Notes: generated from the sequence alone by a model not told the origin. A DNA stretch of 64,000 bases from Salmonirosea aquatica (GCF_009296315.1 NZ_WHLY01000002.1:4872501-4936500), one strand, 5' to 3'; shown: positions 52,833 through 61,905, counted from the stretch's first letter. Made by a program: numbers and translations.

Positions 52833-53732
52833 TTATTTTTTCTCCACGGCATGGCCACCGAATTCGTTGCGCAGAGCAGCTACTACCTTGCCCGAGAACG
52901 TGTCGTCCTCCATGGAACGGTAGCGCATCATCAGCGACAGCGCGATCACCGGGGTAGGTACCCCCAGGTCCAGGGCGGTTTCCAGCGTCCATTTCCCCTC
53001 ACCCGATGAGAACATTTTTCCCTTGAGTTGATCCAGATTGGCGTCTTTGGAAAAAGCCCGCTCCGTGAGTTCCATCAGCCAGCTGCGAATCACCGAGCCA
53101 TTGTCCCACACGCGGGCTACCTTTTCGTAATCGAGCTTGAAATTGGATTTGCTGAGTACCTCGAAGCCCTCGGCGATGGCCTGCATCATGCCGTACTCGA
53201 TGCCGTTATGTACCATTTTGACAAAGTGTCCGCTACCGGGCGCGCCCGTATGCAGGTAGCCGTTCTCTACGGAAATGTCCTTGAAAATCTGCTCACAGTG
53301 GGCAAAGACCTCATCTTCACCGCCAATCATGGTACACGCTCCGTTCAATGCTCCTTCCATGCCACCACTGGTACCGCAGTCCAGAAAACCGATTTCTTTT
53401 TCTTTCAGGCTCTGATAGCGCAGCAATGAATCCTTGAAATTGGAGTTTCCGCCATCAATAATAATGTCGTTGGCTTTCAGAAGCGGGGTAAGCTGGTGGA
53501 TGACGGTCTGTGTGATGGTACCGGCCGGTACCATAAGCCAGATGATGCGCCGTCCGCTTAGGTTTTCCAGCAATTCTTCCAGCGTAAAGGCACCCTTGAG
53601 ACCTTCCTGCTTGATAAATTCTTCGACCAGGTCGCGGTTTACATCGTTTCCTATTACTTCGTGACCGTTTCTTTTCAGGTTCTGTGCCAGATTGAACCCC
53701 ATTTTGCCAAGGCCGATTATTCCGATTTGCAT
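52833..53732 (-). CDS. gnd: 6-phosphogluconate dehydrogenase (short form, decarboxylating)
   Basis: This 299-residue protein matches the short (YqeC/GntZ-type) 6-phosphogluconate dehydrogenases. The N-terminus MQIGIIGLGKMGFNLAQNLK is the NAD(P)-binding motif. The catalytic region contains FLDCGTSGGMEGAL and GSGHFVKMVHNGIEYGMMQA (His/Lys active site). The last helix has MRYRSMEDDTFSGKVVAALR. It is divergent from the gluconate kinase, so the two provide gluconate uptake-linked phosphorylation and oxidation. Length 299 is standard for the short form. Confidence 0.94.
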   Translation of the reverse strand: MQIGIIGLGKMGFNLAQNLKRNGHEVIGNDVNRDLVEEFIKQEGLKGAFTLEELLENLSGRRIIWLMVPAGTITQTVIHQLTPLLKANDIIIDGGNSNFKDSLLRYQSLKEKEIGFLDCGTSGGMEGALNGACTMIGGEDEVFAHCEQIFKDISVENGYLHTGAPGSGHFVKMVHNGIEYGMMQAIAEGFEVLSKSNFKLDYEKVARVWDNGSVIRSWLMELTERAFSKDANLDQLKGKMFSSGEGKWTLETALDLGVPTPVIALSLMMRYRSMEDDTFSGKVVAALRNEFGGHAVEKK

Positions 53733-53740
53733 GTTTTTAG

Positions 53741-53780
53741 AGTGATGAATTAGGAGTGATGAATGATGAATCAGGAGATA
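53741..53780. repeat. Short tandem repeat, ATGAAT-type
   Basis: Bases here read AGTGATGAATTAGGAGTGATGAATGATGAATCAGGAG in two runs, with GTGATGAAT present twice and GATGAAT once more. It lies just upstream of gnd and next to copy B of the TCATAATTCATATCTC repeat. It looks like slippage-prone intergenic DNA. Confidence 0.5.
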
Positions 53781-53848
53781 ATGTGGGAATGTAAAGAAGT
53801 TTTTATATCCTTACAAATACTTCTGCTACAAACATCACCGCCGAACGC

Positions 53849-53881
53849 TATCTCATAATTCATATCTCCTATCTCAAATCT
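53849..53881. repeat. Dispersed intergenic repeat, copy B
   Basis: Contains TATCTCATAATTCATATCTC followed by CTATCTCAAATCT, nearly the same as copy A at 5314-5344. It ends a few bases before the gluconate kinase start at 53887. It may supply part of the upstream region, but no function is shown. Confidence 0.5.
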
Positions 53882-53886
53882 AACAT

Positions 53887-55356
53887 ATGGCTTACATCAT
53901 CGGCGCGGACATTGGTACTACAAACGTGAAGGCCGTGGCCTTTACCCGGCAGGGCGAGATTCTGGGCGATCATAGCGAAGAGTATCCCATGTACCATCCT
54001 CATCCCGACTGGAGCGAGCAGGACCCCGAAGAAATCGTGCGGGCAGTAGAATACTGTATTCAAACGGTGGTCAAGAAATGCCGACCGCACGGCGAGGCGC
54101 TGGGGCTATCATTCAGCGCGGCCATGCATAGCCTGATTGCCCTGGATGCTGAGGGAAAGCCGCTGAGCCATTCGATCATCTGGGCCGACAACCGTAGTGC
54201 TTCTGTGGCAAACGCCCTACGCGGAACGGCCGAGGGAAAGAGAATCTATAAGAACAATGGTACCCCCATCCACGCCATGGCTCCCGTGTGTAAGCTGCTA
54301 TGGCTGCGGGAAAACGATCCCAAATTGTTCAAGGAAGCCGCTCGCTTCGTAGGGATCAAGGAGTACGTGGTGTTTAAGCTAACGGGTAAGTACCTGATCG
54401 ATTATTCCATAGCTTCGGCGACGGGCCTGTTCAATATCCGCAAGTCGACCTGGGACGATTATACGCTGAAGTACCTGCATCTGACCGCCGATCGACTCTC
54501 CGAGCCAGTTTCGCCCTACCATACCGAAGAGCTGGCCGCCGACAACGCCCTGGGGTTGCCCGAAGGTACCCCTCTGATCATGGGGGCAAGTGATGGCTGT
54601 CTGGCCAATCTGGGCAGCGGGGCGATTGTGCCGGGTACTATGGCGGTCACCGTCGGTACAAGCGGAGCCGTGCGGGTGAGTGCACCTGAGGCTTATGCCG
54701 ATCCTGAGATGCGGACATTCTGCTATATTCTGGACGAGGGTACCTACGTCATCGGCGGGGCGTCTAACAATGGAGCGGTCATTTTCGAATGGTTGAAAGA
54801 CCATTTTTTTGATGAAACGGATTACGAGACTTTATTTAGGCAAGCGGCTGATGTAGCCATCGGGTCGGACGGATTGCTGTGCCTGCCCTACCTGCTGGGC
54901 GAGCGGGCTCCCCTCTGGAACTCCACCGTACGGGGTGGATTCGTAGGCCTGGACATTCACCACACACCGGCCCATTTTGTACGGGCGGTTATGGAAGGTA
55001 TCCTGCTGAATCTGCTCAGTATCGGGAAAGTGCTGATTGAGAAGCATGAGGTGAAGGCCATATATGCCAATGGCGGATTCGCCAAGAGTAAAATCTGGGT
55101 GCAAATGCTGGCTGATATTTTTGGCATCACAGTTAACCTGAACGATACGGTCGAAACGGGTTCGGTGGGCGCAGCGCTGATGGGCTTGAAGGCGCTGGGA
55201 CATATTAAAGATTTCGCCGACGCGAAAGATTTTACCCAAATCAGCCACATCTTCAAACCCAATGCCGCCCATCATCAGGCGTATGAAAAACGGTACGAAG
55301 AGTTTATCGATTGGGCAAAAATGCTGGATAAGAAATCGAAAGGCGCTTCGGGCTGA
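53887..55356 (+). CDS. gntK: Gluconate kinase (FGGY family)
   Basis: This 489-residue FGGY-family carbohydrate kinase starts MAYIIGADIGTTNVKAVAFT, the ATP-binding phosphate loop, and continues with SFSAAMHSLIALDAEGKPLS, IWADNRSASVANAL, a GASDGCLANLGSGAI motif and the C-terminal ANGGFAKSKIWVQMLADIFG block. The family phosphorylates sugar acids or polyols. The neighbouring 6-phosphogluconate dehydrogenase makes gluconate the likely substrate. Symbol assigned by analogy. A strong terminator follows. Confidence 0.9.
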   Translation: MAYIIGADIGTTNVKAVAFTRQGEILGDHSEEYPMYHPHPDWSEQDPEEIVRAVEYCIQTVVKKCRPHGEALGLSFSAAMHSLIALDAEGKPLSHSIIWADNRSASVANALRGTAEGKRIYKNNGTPIHAMAPVCKLLWLRENDPKLFKEAARFVGIKEYVVFKLTGKYLIDYSIASATGLFNIRKSTWDDYTLKYLHLTADRLSEPVSPYHTEELAADNALGLPEGTPLIMGASDGCLANLGSGAIVPGTMAVTVGTSGAVRVSAPEAYADPEMRTFCYILDEGTYVIGGASNNGAVIFEWLKDHFFDETDYETLFRQAADVAIGSDGLLCLPYLLGERAPLWNSTVRGGFVGLDIHHTPAHFVRAVMEGILLNLLSIGKVLIEKHEVKAIYANGGFAKSKIWVQMLADIFGITVNLNDTVETGSVGAALMGLKALGHIKDFADAKDFTQISHIFKPNAAHHQAYEKRYEEFIDWAKMLDKKSKGASG

Positions 55357-55366
55357 ATGCAGACCA

Positions 55367-55401
55367 AAACGGGGCCCTACCATCAAGGTAGGGCCCCGTT
55401 T
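55367..55401. terminator. Bidirectional terminator between gntK and the PfpI gene
   Basis: Perfect 15-bp arms (55367-55381 and 55387-55401), core CGGGGCCCTAC, loop ATCAA. A run of A's precedes and T's follow on the plus strand. It lies 10 nt after the gntK stop and 20 nt before the end of the convergent PfpI gene. Confidence 0.9.
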
Positions 55402-55420
55402 ATAAAAAGGTAAGGTACCC

Positions 55421-55984
55421 TTAAACGTGGCTATCGACGACGACCTGTTTGCTGAATTCCTGCACCATAGCCTTGTTGAAAGCCGGCAGGTCATCGGGTT
55501 TGCGGCTCGTGACCAGGCCATTTTCCACCACCACTTCCTGATCTACCCACTGGGCTCCGGCGTTTTTGAGGTCGGTCTGCAGCGAAGGGTAGGAGGTAAG
55601 TTTGCGCCCATCGGCCACGCCTGCTTCAATGAGCATCTGTGGACCGTGACAAATGGCAGCTACGGGCTTGCCCGCTTCAAAAAACGCTTTTACAAATTCT
55701 ACGGCCTGCTTGTCGGTACGAAGTGAATCAGGGTTCATAACGCCACCCGGAAGCAGCAGCGCGTCATAGTAGTCGGGACGGGCGCTCTCCAGAGGTACAT
55801 CCACCTTGAAAGTCTCGCCCCATTCCTTGTGGTTCCAGCCTTTTACCGAATCTTTCTGGGGCGATACGATGTGCGTGGTGGCCCCCTGATGGTTCAACAC
55901 ATCCCGAGGCTCGGTCAGTTCTACCTGCTCGAAGCCATCGGTAACCAAAATCGCCACTTTCATTTTATCCAATGCATTTTCCAT
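55421..55984 (-). CDS. DJ-1/PfpI-family protein (type 1 glutamine amidotransferase-like)
   Basis: This 187-residue protein has the DJ-1/PfpI fold. The nucleophile Cys lies in AAICHGPQMLIEAG, with an earlier VAILVTDGFEQVELTEPRDV strand, LLLPGGVMNPDSLRTD, and a His-containing tail. Members are annotated as proteases, deglycases or chaperones; the activity here cannot be told. It is convergent with gntK, separated by a strong terminator. Composition fits the core genome. Confidence 0.9.
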   Translation of the reverse strand: MENALDKMKVAILVTDGFEQVELTEPRDVLNHQGATTHIVSPQKDSVKGWNHKEWGETFKVDVPLESARPDYYDALLLPGGVMNPDSLRTDKQAVEFVKAFFEAGKPVAAICHGPQMLIEAGVADGRKLTSYPSLQTDLKNAGAQWVDQEVVVENGLVTSRKPDDLPAFNKAMVQEFSKQVVVDSHV

Positions 55985-56059
55985 GATATCATCAGTTTGT
56001 TGATTAATAAGGGTAGGTAAAAATCACGTGCCACCGCACCGCCCTGCTGAGATAAAAGC

Positions 56060-56094
56060 AAAAAAGAACAGACCTCCCCGTAGGAAGCCTGTCC
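56060..56094 (-). terminator. Terminator of clpB
   Basis: On the minus strand a hairpin with arms at about 56083-56094 and 56066-56077, of about 12 bp including G-U pairs, ends in a run of T's (A's at 56060-56065 on the plus strand). It is 26 nt downstream of the clpB stop. Confidence 0.7.
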
Positions 56095-56119
56095 TTGCAA
56101 TGAATTGATAGAACGACGG

Positions 56120-58726
56120 TTAAATCTCCACGCCCCCGCTGACGTTTTCGAAGGAAATCTCGCCGTTATCGTCCAGTTCCATCATGATGACGGCATCTTT
56201 GGCTACCTGCCCGCTGAGGATTCCTTTGGACAGTTCGTTCAGAATGCGACGTTGCAGTACCCGTTTGAGTGGGCGGGCTCCGAATGCTGGATCGAAACCT
56301 TCCTCCCCGAGTTTGCTTAGGGCGTCATCCGTAGCATCGAGTGTAATACCCTGCTCGGCCAGCATTTTCTGGATTCCCTTGAACTGAATGTCCACGATCT
56401 TGCGGATATTCTGTTGGGTCAGCGGTTCAAAGAGCACGATTTCGTCGATGCGGTTGAGAAATTCAGGTCGTACGGAGGCTTTCAGTAAGTCCAGCACGGC
56501 CTGCTTGGCTTCTTCGATAATCAGACTGTGGTTCCAACCCTCATCTTCGGCAAACTTCTCCTGAATGATATGGCTACCTATGTTGGAGGTCATAATGATG
56601 ATCGTATTCTTAAAGTTGGCGACCCTACCCTTGTTGTCGGTCAGGCGGCCTTCGTCAAGTACCTGTAGCAGGATATTCCACACGTCAGGATGGGCCTTCT
56701 CGATCTCATCCAGCAGAATCACACTGTACGGTTTCCGGCGCACTGCTTCGGTCAGTTGCCCGCCTTCATCATAGCCCACGTAGCCCGGAGGCGCTCCCAC
56801 GAGGCGACTGACAGCGTGGCGCTCCTGGTACTCGCTCATATCGATGCGTACGATGGCGTTTTCGTCGTTGAAAAGGTACTCGGCCAGCGTTTTGGCCAAT
56901 TCGGTTTTACCTACCCCCGTCGGTCCCAAGAACAGAAAGCTACCTATGGGCCGCTTGGCGTCCTGCAGACCCGCCCGACTCCGGCGCACAGCGTCTGATA
57001 CTACCTCAATGGCCTCGTTTTGTCCGGCTACGCGCTGGTGCAGCCGATCTTCCAGGTGCAGAAGTTTCTCACGGTCACTCTGGAGCATTTTCTGAACGGG
57101 AATTCCCGTCCATTTAGCCACTACTTCGGCGATATCCTCGGCGCCGATTTCTTCCTGCATCAGGCGACGGTCACCTTCTGATTTTTGTAAGGTATCCAGT
57201 TTTTGCTGAGCTTCGGGAATGCGCCCGTAGCGGATCTCGGCAACCTTACCAAAGTCTCCGGCCCGCTCGGCCTGCTCGGCTTCCAGGCGAAGTTGATCTA
57301 CGGACTCTTTCAGAGACCGGATCTCGTTCACGGCACCTTTCTCGTTTTCCCATTCGGCTTTCAGGGCATCACGTTCTTCGCTCAGGTCGGCAATCTCCTT
57401 GTTCAACACCGTTTCCTTTTCGCGGTTGTCTTCCCGGCGAATCGCTTCACGCTCGATCTCCAACTGCATGATGCGGCGGTTCAACTCATCCAATTCTTCA
57501 GGTACGCTGTCCATTTCCAGGCGAAGTTTGGCGGCCGCCTCGTCCATGAGGTCGATGGCCTTGTCAGGCAGAAACCGGTCGCTGATGTACCGATTGGATA
57601 ATTCTACGGCGGCTATCACCGCGTCGTCCTGCACACGTACCCCGTGGTGTAGTTCATATTTATCTTTTATCCCCCGCAGGATGCTGATGGCGTCGGGCAC
57701 AGAAGGTTCGTCCACCATTACCGCCTGGAACCGGCGCTCAAGGGCTTTATCCTTCTCCATGTACTTCTGGTACTCTTTCAGAGTAGTAGCCCCAATGGCA
57801 TGTAGTTCGCCCCGGGCCAGCGCAGGCTTCAGCAGGTTGGCGGCATCCATGGCACTTTCACCGCCGCCGCCCGCTCCGATGAGGGTGTGGATTTCGTCGA
57901 TGAACAGAATGATTTCTCCTTCCGAGTCAGTGACTTCCTTAATAACTGCTTTCAAACGCTCTTCAAATTCGCCTTTATACTTGGCACCTGCAATCAGCAG
58001 GCCCATATCGAGCGAGGCGATAATTTTTGATTTCAGGTTTTCGGGTACGTCGCCCTGCACGATGCGCTGGGCCAGTCCTTCCACAATGGCCGTCTTACCC
58101 ACGCCCGGCTCACCAAGCAGGATCGGGTTGTTCTTGGTACGACGGCTCAGGATTTGCAGCACGCGGCGAATCTCTTCGTCACGTCCGATTACGGGGTCGA
58201 TCTTTCCGGCTTGCGCCAATTCATTCAGGTTTTTACTGTAACGTTCGAGAGAACGGTATTTTGCTTCGGCGTTTTGATCTTTCACAGGATTATTTTTACC
58301 TCTAAGTTCCTTGATAGCTTGTTTCAATTCTTTTTCCTTAAATCCGGCGTCTTTCATCAACTGAGCCACCGAATCTTTCCCGGAGACCAGACCGAGAAGT
58401 ATCAGTTCGATGCTGACGAATTCGTCACCAAATTCTTTCAGGTAAGTCTGGGCCTTATTCAGGGCATTGGTTAGATCCGTGCCCAGGTAGGTCTGTGCTC
58501 CGCTTACCTTGGGGTAGCCCTTTACAATGGCCTCCAGGGCTTGTTCGAGTACTGTCTGATTCACATCCAGTTTCTTCATCAGAAAAGTGGATGTGTTGAC
58601 GTCCTCATGCAAAATAGCTTGCAGGACGTGGCCGGTTTCAACGGCCTGTTGCTGGTTTGCCTGGGCGATCTGTGCCGCCTGCTGGATCACCTCCTGCGCT
58701 TTTAAAGTATATTGGTTAAAGTTCAT
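56120..58726 (-). CDS. clpB: ATP-dependent chaperone ClpB
   Basis: ClpB is an AAA+ hexamer that dissolves protein aggregates together with DnaK. The 868-residue protein has the N-domain ([19 protein letters not shown]), a first AAA+ module with Walker [17 protein letters not shown] and Walker [14 protein letters not shown], a coiled middle domain around residues 400-530 rich in charged residues, and a second AAA+ module with [17 protein letters not shown] and [13 protein letters not shown]. It ends [10 protein letters not shown]. It is single-copy in the window. It lacks the GGTACC words that crowd most neighbours. A hairpin terminator follows. Confidence 0.98.
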   Translation of the reverse strand: MNFNQYTLKAQEVIQQAAQIAQANQQQAVETGHVLQAILHEDVNTSTFLMKKLDVNQTVLEQALEAIVKGYPKVSGAQTYLGTDLTNALNKAQTYLKEFGDEFVSIELILLGLVSGKDSVAQLMKDAGFKEKELKQAIKELRGKNNPVKDQNAEAKYRSLERYSKNLNELAQAGKIDPVIGRDEEIRRVLQILSRRTKNNPILLGEPGVGKTAIVEGLAQRIVQGDVPENLKSKIIASLDMGLLIAGAKYKGEFEERLKAVIKEVTDSEGEIILFIDEIHTLIGAGGGGESAMDAANLLKPALARGELHAIGATTLKEYQKYMEKDKALERRFQAVMVDEPSVPDAISILRGIKDKYELHHGVRVQDDAVIAAVELSNRYISDRFLPDKAIDLMDEAAAKLRLEMDSVPEELDELNRRIMQLEIEREAIRREDNREKETVLNKEIADLSEERDALKAEWENEKGAVNEIRSLKESVDQLRLEAEQAERAGDFGKVAEIRYGRIPEAQQKLDTLQKSEGDRRLMQEEIGAEDIAEVVAKWTGIPVQKMLQSDREKLLHLEDRLHQRVAGQNEAIEVVSDAVRRSRAGLQDAKRPIGSFLFLGPTGVGKTELAKTLAEYLFNDENAIVRIDMSEYQERHAVSRLVGAPPGYVGYDEGGQLTEAVRRKPYSVILLDEIEKAHPDVWNILLQVLDEGRLTDNKGRVANFKNTIIIMTSNIGSHIIQEKFAEDEGWNHSLIIEEAKQAVLDLLKASVRPEFLNRIDEIVLFEPLTQQNIRKIVDIQFKGIQKMLAEQGITLDATDDALSKLGEEGFDPAFGARPLKRVLQRRILNELSKGILSGQVAKDAVIMMELDDNGEISFENVSGGVEI

Positions 58727-58999
58727 GACTGCTGATCCTTAGTTTTGACTATTTACTATACAATATGAATTATATAGTTCTATTATATAAAAGGATGTAC
58801 CTTAGCCTGAAATCGGAAATTTTGGCGCGTATTGTATCAATAATTCCCCAGCTACTGTCAATACGTCATTCCTTGTCCAGCCATTTCGATCAGCTGCTGT
58901 AAACTGTTACACCAAGTGACCAAAGGTACCTCAGAATCGTATTTTGGATGCAGGTTCTTATAATTTTAAAAAGAAAAACAGGTATTAAAATTGTATTAT

Positions 59000-59029
59000 T
59001 TTGAGAATTGCGAGAAAAAAGTATCTTTG
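59000..59029 (+). promoter_or_regulatory. Promoter-like TTTG-N18-TATCTTTG
   Basis: TTTG at 59000-59003 and TATCTTTG at 59022-59029. The 18-nt spacer is one short of the usual range. It faces the esterase gene, with a long leader that includes the hairpin at 59169-59184. Confidence 0.45.
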
Positions 59030-59168
59030 ATGTGACGTGCGTATGGGCAATGTAGACTAGCCAATAAAAGGCTATAATACAAAATATCATTAAACAAGGG
59101 TTTACTATAACAAAACACATCAAGCTGGAATAGTCTTTATGATTCTGTTTGGATGAATATACCGATAC

Positions 59169-59184
59169 CCGGACTCTTGTCCGG
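59169..59184 (+). other. Hairpin in the leader of the esterase gene
   Basis: CCGGAC and GTCCGG flank a TCTT loop, a compact 6-bp GC-rich stem, 53 nt before the ATG. Its position would suit a translational or transcriptional control element, but nothing shows this directly. Confidence 0.4.
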
Positions 59185-59237
59185 CTCCGATCGTCCAAAT
59201 CAAAAAAGCAGGTTTCCTCTACGTTTAATTACACAGT

Positions 59238-59969
59238 ATGCAGCGAGATATTACGGAATGGTATAGCCCTTCATTGAATAAGAATATGAGCGTGGCCGTG
59301 TATGGCCATTATGGTACGGCGTTGCTCATGTTTCCCACAGCTGCTTCCGATTACCTTGAATACGAACGTTACGGATTGATCGAAACGATCCGGCCTTTCA
59401 TCGAATCAGGCAAAGTCAAAGTATACTGCGTTGGAAGTATCAACAGCGAAAGCTGGCTCAACGACTACATGCACGGCTACGATCAGGCCGTTCGACACCA
59501 GCATTATAATGATTATATCGTGCGGGAGGTAATTCCTTTTGTGCGGGAGACCACCAGCCCCGAAACTCCGATTATTACTTGTGGCGTTTCGTTTGGTGCT
59601 CTGAATGCGGCCAATCTCTTCTTCAAACACCCGGACATCATTCATGGGGTGTTGGCCATGAGTGGCTGTTATGATCTCAGTGTCTATACCCGGGGCTACT
59701 ACGACGACAACGTATATTTCAATTCACCCGCTCACTATCTACGCAATCTCAACGCAGAGTGGCATCTGGACCTTTACCGCCAAAGCCGGCACATTCATTT
59801 GGTGTCAGGGTCGGGAGCTTATGAGGATCCGAACTCAGCCCGCCATATTTCGGGAATTCTACAGAGCAAATACGTGCCCCATGAGCTGGACATTTGGGGG
59901 GCCGATATGCCGCACGAGTGGTGGGTGTGGCACCGGATGCTGCCTCATTATCTGGAAACGAGGTTTTAA
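59238..59969 (+). CDS. Putative esterase (alpha/beta-hydrolase)
   Basis: This 243-residue alpha/beta-hydrolase has the nucleophile motif GVSFGAL (Ser) and a late His in MPHEW; the acid is probably in the DDNVYF/VSGSGAYEDP region. Its N-terminus (SVAVYGHYGTALLMFPTAAS) carries the oxyanion-hole region. It resembles putative esterases annotated as esterase/PHB-depolymerase-like. There is no signal peptide, so it is cytoplasmic. The substrate is unknown. It has a long 5' leader with a hairpin and a remarkable terminator hairpin downstream. Confidence 0.85.
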   Translation: MQRDITEWYSPSLNKNMSVAVYGHYGTALLMFPTAASDYLEYERYGLIETIRPFIESGKVKVYCVGSINSESWLNDYMHGYDQAVRHQHYNDYIVREVIPFVRETTSPETPIITCGVSFGALNAANLFFKHPDIIHGVLAMSGCYDLSVYTRGYYDDNVYFNSPAHYLRNLNAEWHLDLYRQSRHIHLVSGSGAYEDPNSARHISGILQSKYVPHELDIWGADMPHEWWVWHRMLPHYLETRF

Positions 59970-59970
59970 A

Positions 59971-60018
59971 AGGAAGTCCAAAGTGGGGTACCTCATGGTA
60001 CCCCACTTTGGACTTCCT
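59971..60018 (+). terminator. Perfect 22-bp terminator hairpin carrying GGTACC in both arms
   Basis: Arms 59971-59992 and 59997-60018 are perfect complements of 22 bp around a 4-nt loop TCAT. Each arm ends, next to the loop, in GGTACC or its start, so the palindromic word flanks the loop on both sides. It lies immediately after the esterase stop codon. Confidence 0.85.
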
Positions 60019-60141
60019 AGATTCTTTCTGAAAGCTGAGTTCTTGCTTGTAGGGGATAGGGTAGCTTTGTACGATTAGCTTCCTGTTTCCAAAGACTTTG
60101 TGTCTTAGTGCCTTTGTCACTATGCTACTTTGCCCCTTCCT

Positions 60142-61182
60142 TCACGCTCCCTTAAACTGACCTAAAAACCGGACATCGTTTTCGGTGAACAGGCGTAAAT
60201 CTTTAATGCCGTAGCGCAGCATGGTGATTCGCTCGATGCCCATGCCAAAGGCAAAGCCCGTAAATTCCTCGGGGTCGATGCCGCAATTGGAGAGTACGGC
60301 CGGGTCTACCATTCCCGAACCCGCGATTTCGACCCAACCCGAATACTTACAAACATTGCAGCCCGCTCCCTTACAGATAAAACAGGAAACGTCAATCTCG
60401 GCGCTTGGCTCCGTGAAAGGAAAGTACGAAGGACGAAGCCTGATCTGGGAGTCCTTATCAAACATTTCCTTGGCGAAATGATACAGGGTATCCTTCAAGT
60501 CCCGGAAACTTACATTCGTATCGACATAAAGCCCTTCCACCTGGTGGAACACGCAGTGCGCCCGCGCCGATATGGCCTCATTGCGAAACACGCGTCCCGG
60601 CATAATGGAACGAATCGGAGGGCGCTTGTGCTCCATCAGCCGTACCTGTACATTGGAAGTGTGCGTACGTAGCAGCACATCATCCCGCACGGGTCCACCG
60701 TTTTTTTCAATAAAGAAGGTATCCTGCATTTCGCGGGCAGGGTGATTGTCGGGAAAATTGAGCGCGCCGAAATTATACCAGTCGGTTTCTATTTCGGGAC
60801 CGTAGGCTACATTGAAACCAATCCGCTCGAATATTTCGATGATGCGCCGGCGTACGATCGTGAGCGGATGCAGGCTGCCCAATTGGTTGGGTACCACGGG
60901 TAGGGTGAGGTCTACCGTCGGTCCTGCTGACATGGGTCCCGAAGCTTCCAGCCGCTGGCCGAACTCCTGAAAGCGCTCCTGAGCCCGGTTTTTTAGTTTG
61001 TTCAACTCCTGTCCCACTGCACGACGCTGTTCGGGTTCGATCTGCTTCAGTTGTTCAAACAACGCGGTGACCACTCCCTTTTTGCTCAGGTATCGCAGGC
61101 GGAAGGTTTCCAGCTGTTCTGGGCTGGCGACCTCCGACTGATCAATTTCAGTTAGCAACGCGTGTACTTGTTCGGTAATCAT
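60142..61182 (-). CDS. pheS: Phenylalanine-tRNA ligase alpha subunit
   Basis: PheS is the catalytic subunit of the alpha2-beta2 phenylalanyl-tRNA synthetase. The 346-residue product, from the ATG at 61182, has the N-terminal coiled coil (LLTEIDQSEVASPEQLETFR) and class II motifs VFRNEAISARAHCVFHQVEG, FPFTEPSAEIDVSC and GFAFGMGIERITMLRYGI near the C-terminus. CFICKGAGCNVCKYSGW holds four Cys and is a common zinc-like insertion. The beta subunit is not adjacent. It is transcribed on the minus strand. Confidence 0.97.
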   Translation of the reverse strand: MITEQVHALLTEIDQSEVASPEQLETFRLRYLSKKGVVTALFEQLKQIEPEQRRAVGQELNKLKNRAQERFQEFGQRLEASGPMSAGPTVDLTLPVVPNQLGSLHPLTIVRRRIIEIFERIGFNVAYGPEIETDWYNFGALNFPDNHPAREMQDTFFIEKNGGPVRDDVLLRTHTSNVQVRLMEHKRPPIRSIMPGRVFRNEAISARAHCVFHQVEGLYVDTNVSFRDLKDTLYHFAKEMFDKDSQIRLRPSYFPFTEPSAEIDVSCFICKGAGCNVCKYSGWVEIAGSGMVDPAVLSNCGIDPEEFTGFAFGMGIERITMLRYGIKDLRLFTENDVRFLGQFKGA

Positions 61183-61329
61183 ATACAAATAAAAAAGCGA
61201 TCAGATTGGGATAAACAGGGAGCAAAGATAGGAAATGTTTGTACGGCTTGCCGGGGCTATCGCTGGGTAAAAATTATTTCCGATGCAGGAGCAGGGTAAA
61301 ACCACCCGAATTTATTCCAATTTAGCAAT

Positions 61330-61343
61330 ACGTAGAACTACGT
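61330..61343. promoter_or_regulatory. ACGTA-GAAC-TACGT palindrome
   Basis: Five-base arms ACGTA/TACGT around GAAC lie about 130 nt upstream of the -7 box, and a TACGTAC lies again close to it. The repetition of TACGTA near a DNA-binding LytTR gene suggests an operator. Binding is inferred. Confidence 0.4.
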
Positions 61344-61460
61344 GTTTTACCAAGTGGCGTTACGCCTTTTTAGCGAGGCCTTGTTTTTAAAATACTGATA
61401 ATGATGTTGTTATGATGGAATAGGTATTTCTACGTACTTTTTTTGGAAGGTACCATGGGC

Positions 61461-61468
61461 TAAATTTG
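61461..61468 (+). promoter_or_regulatory. Candidate -7 box of the LytTR gene
   Basis: TAAATTTG fits TAnnTTTG, 38 nt before the ATG at 61507. A TTTG lies at 61442-61445 but with a spacer of only 15 nt, so the -33 element is weak. Confidence 0.45.
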
Positions 61469-61506
61469 ATCCATCGATTCCTTAAAACCATAACATACTA
61501 AGACTT

Positions 61507-61905
61507 ATGAAAACCTTTTCCAATTACTCGATCAGTAGTATTTCTGAATTCGCCAAACCCTTTGAAGCATCGGAAATCGCGGTCCATTTGCTCAATCAAA
61601 CACTTTGGCTGAAGCCCGGGGATATCACCTGTCTTGAAGGAGAGGGAAATTATACATTCATCTATACCTGCCGCGGCAAGCGTTATCTGGTGTCCCGGAC
61701 TTTGAAATCTCTGACCGAACACCTCGACGAAAGCTTCCTGCGGGTGCACAAATCGTTCATTATCAATACCGACTATATCGCCGAGCGCTTGGACGACGAC
61801 CGGGTAATCCGGATGTCGTGTGGTAAACAGGCCATGGTGTCGCGTCGGAAAATCAAAGAAATAGCCGAAATCCTCGATCAGGTCGAAACCCGCATTAGCG
61901 CCTAG
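61507..61905 (+). CDS. Stand-alone LytTR DNA-binding protein
   Basis: This 132-residue protein consists almost entirely of a LytTR domain. LNQTLWLKPGDITCLEGEGN, YTFIYTCRGKRYLVSRTLKS, ESFLRVHKSFIINTDYIAER and RMSCGKQAMVSRRKIKEI are the domain strands and helices. It lacks a receiver domain. Such small LytTR proteins often regulate their own gene or a neighbouring operon. Palindromic sites lie upstream, and a hairpin terminator follows. The target is unknown. Confidence 0.88.
   Translation: MKTFSNYSISSISEFAKPFEASEIAVHLLNQTLWLKPGDITCLEGEGNYTFIYTCRGKRYLVSRTLKSLTEHLDESFLRVHKSFIINTDYIAERLDDDRVIRMSCGKQAMVSRRKIKEIAEILDQVETRISA

Larger units (their letters stand above)
58727..59237. other. Intergenic segment of 511 bases with promoter-like box and hairpin
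   Basis: No convincing gene seen. On the plus strand TTTG at 59000-59003 and TATCTTTG at 59022-59029 with an 18-nt spacer resemble a Bacteroidota promoter, so a transcript would start about 200 nt before the esterase ATG. Near the 3' end of this leader is a perfect hairpin CCGGAC-TCTT-GTCCGG (59169-59184). A GGTACC word lies at 58925-58930. This could be a long 5' leader or a small RNA. AT-rich sequence near 58741-58790 is upstream of clpB on the minus strand, with no box recognised. Confidence 0.5.
61189..61506. other. Intergenic segment of 318 bases with palindrome and -7 box
   Basis: No gene seen. It separates pheS from the stand-alone LytTR gene. Features visible here are an inverted repeat ACGTA-GAAC-TACGT at 61330-61343, a second TACGTAC at 61431-61437, a small GGCG-TTA-CGCC hairpin at 61356-61366 followed by T's, and a TAAATTTG box at 61461-61468. 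A GGTACC word lies at 61449-61454. The palindromes may be LytTR binding sites. Confidence 0.5.

Noticed and set aside
56120-58726. Using absence of GGTACC in clpB as proof of transfer
   Set aside because: ClpB is a core chaperone with ordinary composition, so the absence may reflect constrained protein sequence or chance.
58890-59198. 102-codon minus-strand frame upstream of clpB, with a hydrophobic stretch
   Set aside because: No recognisable domain, it starts within a putative promoter and hairpin region, and the hydrophobic run is short. I treat it as non-coding.
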